A stretch of 9,641 nucleotides of DNA. Origin: Planctomycetota bacterium (GTDB taxonomy: Bacteria > Planctomycetota > PUPC01 > DSUN01). The position numbers and the translations under genes are program-made. Below the pieces are notes generated by a model. It was not told the DNA's origin. It saw only the letters and a list, made by a program, of their open reading frames with translations, and did not search any database. The stretch lies in contig VGYW01000324.1 in NCBI GenBank assembly GCA_016872875.1, positions 1 to 9,641 of the forward strand. The letters run 5' to 3'. Shown one piece after another: positions 6,638 to 9,641 of this stretch (the first letter of the stretch is position 1; the number at the start of each line of letters is the position of its first letter).

Positions 6638-6795
6638 TTCGGCCCGCCCTTGCCGGTGGGTTCGGGTTCGGGCTCGCCCGCCGTGGGGCCGTAGATGTAG
6701 CGGTCAATGTTCGCCGCCCAGTCCTTCGGCCCCTTGAGCCGCGCGTTCCGCAACAGCCGGATGAGCGGCCGGGGGTCTTTGGGCTTTCTCTTCAT
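6634..6795 (-). CDS. Possible internally started 53-aa antitoxin-like protein (C-terminal tail of Mod)
   Basis: An in-frame ATG at 6795, codon 584 of mod, has GAGGAGG (6804-6810) eight bases upstream, a stronger start signal than mod's own. The product would be 53 aa: a basic MKRKPKDPRPLIRLLRNARL helix, then GPKDWAANIDRYIYG, then a Pro/Glu/Gly-rich end. A basic N-terminal part and an amphipathic W/Y-containing helix just upstream of a PIN gene are features of VapB-type antitoxin tails. It ends in the ATGA overlap with the PIN start. Either it is made separately, or it works as an antitoxin domain fused to Mod; the low-complexity linker GNGNGGVQSQLRF (561-573 of Mod) fits a fusion. The antitoxin role is inference. 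GAGGAGGAC also simply encodes Glu-Glu-Asp, so the ribosome site could be chance. Confidence 0.4.
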   Translation of the reverse strand: MKRKPKDPRPLIRLLRNARLKGPKDWAANIDRYIYGPTAGEPEPEPTGKGGPK

Positions 6796-8544
6796 TGCTG
6801 GGTCCTCCTCTTGGCTCGGCGGGACGAAGCGCAATTGGCTTTGCACGCCCCCATTGCCGTTTCCCCGCAGATACGGCGGCACACGCAGGTCCTTGGGGAT
6901 GCGCCGAACCCTCACGCGGTCCTTGGGGAACTCGAGCTGCCGGTCCCGCTTCATGCAATAGATGTTCAGCCCGCACGTCTCGGGCACGCGGCCCAGCAGT
7001 TCATCCACGTACGCCTGCGTCAGCTTCTCCTCCGTCACGTGCGCGAACAGGTTGCCCCGCCGCCCCTGGAGCACCGAATCGTCGTTCAGCGCGAAGTCCT
7101 CCATCGCGCACACCGCCGCCACGAGCGGGCCGTTCTTGTACTCGGGATTGATCATCACAAGCCCAGTGTCATCATCCTTCGCGAACAGGCTCTCGCCCAA
7201 CACGCAGTATCGGAACCCGCCCCCGCCCTTCCACTTCAGCTCCTTGCTAACGCCAGTCTGGTCTTTGCCCGTAACAACTCTCCTAAGTCGTGGCAAGCAC
7301 AGGGAGTCAGCATGCGGCCCAATCTCAACACCTATCCATCTTCGCTTGAGCTTGTGGGCGACAGCAGCAGTCGTGCCGCTTCCAAGGAAAGAATCCAGGA
7401 CCCAATCGCCTTCCGATGTGAAGGCCCCAAGTATCTTCTCCATCAGAGCCTCGGGCTTCTTGCTCTGCGTGAAATCGACTCCACCCTCAGCGAAGAGCTG
7501 CGCATTGGCTACCTCCCACAGGTTTGTCATCTTCGTCTTTCTGACAATCTGCCCATCTTGGTCCACCTCAGCTATGTCCTTGAGCCATGCCAAGATGCGG
7601 CGATTCAAGAAGTAGACCCGCGTCAGCTTGCCGGCGTCTCTCCCCTTCGTAGGCACGTACTCCATGTAACATAAGCCGCTCGCTGGGAACTGGTCCCTTA
7701 TCTGCAGAATTGTTCCCCCGCTCGGATTGTAGTCAGCGAACAGCCTGTCGAAGTGGCTGATGTAGTCATTATAACCGGTCGTCTTGCCCAGTTTCTCGAC
7801 CTTATATCCAACGCACTGGAATATGCGGATCTCGCCAATGTTCTGCCGCTCCAATTCTCTGACAAGCTTCGGTTTGCCGAAGTCCACAATGGCCTTGGTG
7901 TATCCCTTTGCGGTACCGACCTCGGCTCGGTACTCGAACGGGCGCGGCATGCTCTTCAGCCAAGGCGAGCTCGCATCGCGAGCGTAGCACAGGATGTACT
8001 CGCAGACGTCGAAGACCAGGCTTTGCTGGCCCACCCCGGCGGGGTCTTTGACCTTGACGGTAATGATTGCCAGAAGGTTCTGCCTGCCGATGACCTCGTC
8101 GAGCAGCACCTTCAGGTGAGCCATCTCCCTGTGGTCAATGTGAACGAACAGCATACCGTCATCCGGGCGCAGGAGCTTCTTCAGCAACTCGAGTCTAGGC
8201 TTCATAAGTGAAAGCCAGATCGTGTGTTCGAGCCCGTCATCGTAGTGCTCAAACGCGTTGCCGGTGTTGAAGGGCGGGTCAATGTAGATGCACTTGATCT
8301 TGCCGGCGAAGTGTCGTTCGAGGGTCTTGAGGGCGAGTAGGTTGTCGCCCTTGATGAGGAGGTTGTCGCCCTGGGCGTAGAGGTCGTTGGGGTAGTCGGG
8401 GTTGACCTGGCCGACGGCTTCGAGCTGGACGAGGAGTCGGGACTCGATGTCGTCCTTTGTGCCCCAGATGGGCTCGCCGTGGGCGTCGAGGCCGAGGAGG
8501 ACCTTGTCCTTGTTGGGCCAGCATAGCTCGAGCCTCTTGCTCAT
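6634..8544 (-). CDS. Type III DNA adenine methyltransferase (Mod), beta-class
   Basis: The product is 636 aa. Motif IV DPPFNTG (89-95, catalytic) precedes the SAM-binding motif I DSFLGSGTT (384-392), the order of beta-class N6-adenine methyltransferases typical of type III Mod proteins. Residues about 150-375 between them should hold the target-recognition domain. Its role is to protect host sites by hemimethylation and to guide Res. Residues 430-560 are an unassigned extension, followed by a Gly/Gln linker and the basic antitoxin-like tail (584-636). I chose ATG 8544 because GAGG lies eight bases upstream, conserved-looking sequence starts there, and the longer frame above it (to 8808) reads through repeats and the promoter. 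It is first in the operon, with the PIN gene overlapping its stop. Hand counts of 60-base lines show lower GC in the middle (52-55%) than at the ends (63-67%), fitting domain exchange. Confidence 0.93.
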   Translation of the reverse strand: MSKRLELCWPNKDKVLLGLDAHGEPIWGTKDDIESRLLVQLEAVGQVNPDYPNDLYAQGDNLLIKGDNLLALKTLERHFAGKIKCIYIDPPFNTGNAFEHYDDGLEHTIWLSLMKPRLELLKKLLRPDDGMLFVHIDHREMAHLKVLLDEVIGRQNLLAIITVKVKDPAGVGQQSLVFDVCEYILCYARDASSPWLKSMPRPFEYRAEVGTAKGYTKAIVDFGKPKLVRELERQNIGEIRIFQCVGYKVEKLGKTTGYNDYISHFDRLFADYNPSGGTILQIRDQFPASGLCYMEYVPTKGRDAGKLTRVYFLNRRILAWLKDIAEVDQDGQIVRKTKMTNLWEVANAQLFAEGGVDFTQSKKPEALMEKILGAFTSEGDWVLDSFLGSGTTAAVAHKLKRRWIGVEIGPHADSLCLPRLRRVVTGKDQTGVSKELKWKGGGGFRYCVLGESLFAKDDDTGLVMINPEYKNGPLVAAVCAMEDFALNDDSVLQGRRGNLFAHVTEEKLTQAYVDELLGRVPETCGLNIYCMKRDRQLEFPKDRVRVRRIPKDLRVPPYLRGNGNGGVQSQLRFVPPSQEEDPAMKRKPKDPRPLIRLLRNARLKGPKDWAANIDRYIYGPTAGEPEPEPTGKGGPK

Positions 8545-8591
8545 GCGTCCGTCCTCGCAACACGGAGCAGGACCCCACCGGTCCCATGACG

Positions 8592-8619
8592 AATATAGCA
8601 CATGGGCCAGGAATTGCAA
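8592..8619 (-). promoter_or_regulatory. Predicted sigma70-like promoter of the mod-PIN-res operon
   Basis: On the minus strand, a -35 box TTGCAA (8619-8614) and a -10 box TATATT (8597-8592) are separated by 16 bases. Transcription would start near 8585 and leave a leader of about 40 bases to the mod ATG at 8544. The patch is distinctly AT-richer than its surroundings. No operator palindrome is evident over it. Confidence 0.6.
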
Positions 8620-8670
8620 GCAGTATCCTGAGCCTGGACGGAGCCCGGCGGACCGTCGGCACGGAGAGCC

Positions 8671-8844
8671 CTGAGGGCACAGAGGAAAGACACAGAGGGG
8701 GCCGGGGGGCCGAAGCCCGGTGGGGAGAAACCCGGTGTTCGGTGCTCGGGGCGGGCCGGGGAGGGAAGGCCCACCACAGAGGCCACTGAGGGCACAGAGG
8801 GAAGACACAGAGGGGGCCGGGGGGCCGAAGCCCGGTGGGGAGAA
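8671..8844. repeat. 59-bp direct repeat in two copies, period 115
   Basis: The copies are 8671-8729 and 8786-8844 (59 bases each, one mismatch by eye: AGAGGAAAGA versus AGAGGGAAGA). Each starts CTGAGGGCACAGAGG and ends GAAGCCCGGTGGGGAGAA. Similarity continues weakly to both sides: CACGGAGAGCC versus CACAGAGGCCA before, and a GTGCTCG heptamer tract after each. This is a recent segmental duplication within a repeat-rich spacer. The open frames across it are Gly/Arg/Pro-rich and not credible genes. Confidence 0.85.
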
Positions 8845-8920
8845 GGACCGTGCTCGGTGCTGGGTGCTCGGGGCCGGCCGAGGTCGGTGGTCCGCGGTCC
8901 CCAGTCGGTTGTCCGTCGTC
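8735..8920. repeat. Degenerate heptamer arrays (GTGCTCG and GTCCGNG families)
   Basis: Three units GTGCTCG, GTGCTGG, GTGCTCG run in exact 7-base phase at 8850-8870, and two more (GTGTTCG, GTGCTCG) at 8735-8748. A second family follows: GTC recurs exactly every 7 bases at 8883, 8890, 8897, 8904, 8911 and 8918. Exact phasing with drift between units is the mark of short tandemly repeated sequences. The following stretch, 8921-9039, shows no gene, promoter or repeat I can support. Confidence 0.75.
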
Positions 8921-9039
8921 TTGCCCCTCTTCTCTGCTGGCTCCTCGCCCGATGGCCGAAAATGCGCGCCCTGGAAAAGTGCAGCAGTGTGCTAGCGGAG
9001 GGTATCAATCTGAGAGGATGGGACTTCCGGGCGATGGCG

Positions 9040-9074
9040 AAAAAGGGACCCTTGAAGTGGCAAAAAAGGGCCCC
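9040..9074 (-). terminator. Likely intrinsic terminator of the partial gene
   Basis: Read on the minus strand, GGGGCCC (9074-9068) can pair with GGGTCCC (9051-9045) in a 7-bp stem with one G-U pair across a 16-base loop, followed at once by five T (9044-9040). It begins three bases after the TAG stop at 9079-9077. The loop is long and itself contains a T6, so the call is moderate. Confidence 0.5.
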
Positions 9075-9076
9075 GT

Positions 9077-9641
9077 CTAACGGTCAATGAGGAGCATGTC
9101 GGCGACGTCGAGGGGGAGGGTGAGGATGAGGGTGTCGCCTTCGAAGCGGGGTCGGAGGCGTCCTCGCTCGACGCTTCGGACGGAGGCGGCAGCGGGGATG
9201 CCTCGGATGGCGATGGTGAGTTGGCGGATGGGCTTGCCGGTGTAGTTCATCAGGGGGACGGCGAGGCGAGGGGGGTTGGACGTATCTATAAGGGAGGTCT
9301 CGACTAAGGTCTCGCTGCACGTGACTGGTCGGGCGAAGTCGGGGGGGAGGAAGTTGTCAACGAGGAGTCGGCGGAGGGCGGGGTTCATGGCCGTGGGGAG
9401 GAAGTGTGCGGAGGAGCGCTCGGTGGCCCCGCGGTCTGGCGGCATAAGTGGAAGCCCGCTCTTGAGATAGGCGAGTGCGGGAAGGAAGGCGAAGAGGACG
9501 GCTCGGCCCTTGCCCTGGGGCTTTTCGACGATGGCGGGCTTGCCGTCGGTGAACTTGGCGATGACCTTGCCGTCGGTTGGGGCGAGGTCCTGGCGCCAGG
9601 CGATGGCTTCGATGGCGAGGGGCTGCTTTTCGGGGAGGGTG
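9077..9641 (-). CDS. C-terminal part of an unidentified large protein (runs off the window)
   Basis: The minus-strand frame is open from the window edge to the TAG at 9079-9077, leaving 187 codons. It continues upstream of the internal ATG at 9445 with equally good protein, so that ATG is not the start. Visible landmarks are a strand-rich segment with DGKPAIVEKPQGKGRAVLFA (about residues 32-51 of the fragment), then FLPALAYLKSG, later PLMNYTGKPIRQLTIAIRG, and the end LPLDVADMLLIDR. The 'GKGRAVLFAFLPALAYL' piece recalls the end of glutamine-amidotransferase-like or beta-galactosidase-trimerisation-like domains, followed by a beta-sandwich. That resemblance is weak and from memory. No membrane segment is seen. 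It lies in the same orientation as mod, but the repeat spacer and a probable terminator separate them. Confidence 0.7.
   Translation of the reverse strand, partial: TLPEKQPLAIEAIAWRQDLAPTDGKVIAKFTDGKPAIVEKPQGKGRAVLFAFLPALAYLKSGLPLMPPDRGATERSSAHFLPTAMNPALRRLLVDNFLPPDFARPVTCSETLVETSLIDTSNPPRLAVPLMNYTGKPIRQLTIAIRGIPAAASVRSVERGRLRPRFEGDTLILTLPLDVADMLLIDR

Noticed and set aside
8545..8808. 88-residue N-terminal extension of Mod in the same frame
   Set aside because: The extension is Pro/Gly/Cys-rich, crosses the duplicated repeat and the predicted promoter, and lacks a ribosome site, whereas ATG 8544 has GAGG eight bases upstream.
1..9641. tRNA or rRNA genes
   Set aside because: No cloverleaf with a GTTCRA-type T-loop or conserved rRNA segment was recognised on reading both strands. 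The GGTTCACCACGG at 3437 is part of a repeat tract.

Overview
The window looks like a stretch of a GC-rich bacterial chromosome, probably from the Planctomycetota/PVC side of the tree. This rests on soft evidence only: planctomycete-style 'TQITDEGL' leucine-rich repeats, a non-pyrrolysine MttB homologue, and spacers full of degenerate heptamer and palindromic repeats. No rRNA or tRNA gene was recognised, so the taxonomy stays an inference.

Layout. Positions 1-735 are gene-poor, with short tails of eroded genes embedded in hairpin-forming repeats. Then come two genes on the plus strand: a PD-(D/E)XK-like (DUF4365-like) protein fused to leucine-rich repeats (740-1930) and a trimethylamine-methyltransferase (MttB) family protein (1967-3433). 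A repeat-rich spacer follows (3434-3827). On the minus strand, 8544 down to 3828, is a compact defence operon in the order mod, PIN-domain nuclease, res. It is a type III restriction-modification pair with a VapC-like PIN protein inserted between its subunits. Both junctions are 4-base ATGA stop/start overlaps. A good sigma70-like promoter lies just upstream of mod. A second repeat-rich spacer (8545-9076) separates the operon from the 3' end of an unidentified minus-strand gene (9077-9641), which runs off the window and has a plausible terminator.

How the genes may work together. Mod should methylate adenine in a short site, and Res should supply the ATP-driven helicase/translocase and the nuclease. 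The PIN protein has no separate VapB gene upstream. Instead, the last 53 residues of Mod form a basic, helix-rich tail that looks like an antitoxin. It begins at an internal ATG carrying its own strong Shine-Dalgarno sequence. The tail could be an antitoxin fused to the methyltransferase, or one made separately from inside mod. Either would tie the RNase toxin to the restriction system, so this is the best candidate for an undescribed arrangement here.

The operon lies between two spacers that carry related CACGGAG/CACAGAG-type repeats in the same orientation. The LRR gene and the central part of mod have visibly lower GC than their surroundings, consistent with acquired or exchanged DNA.
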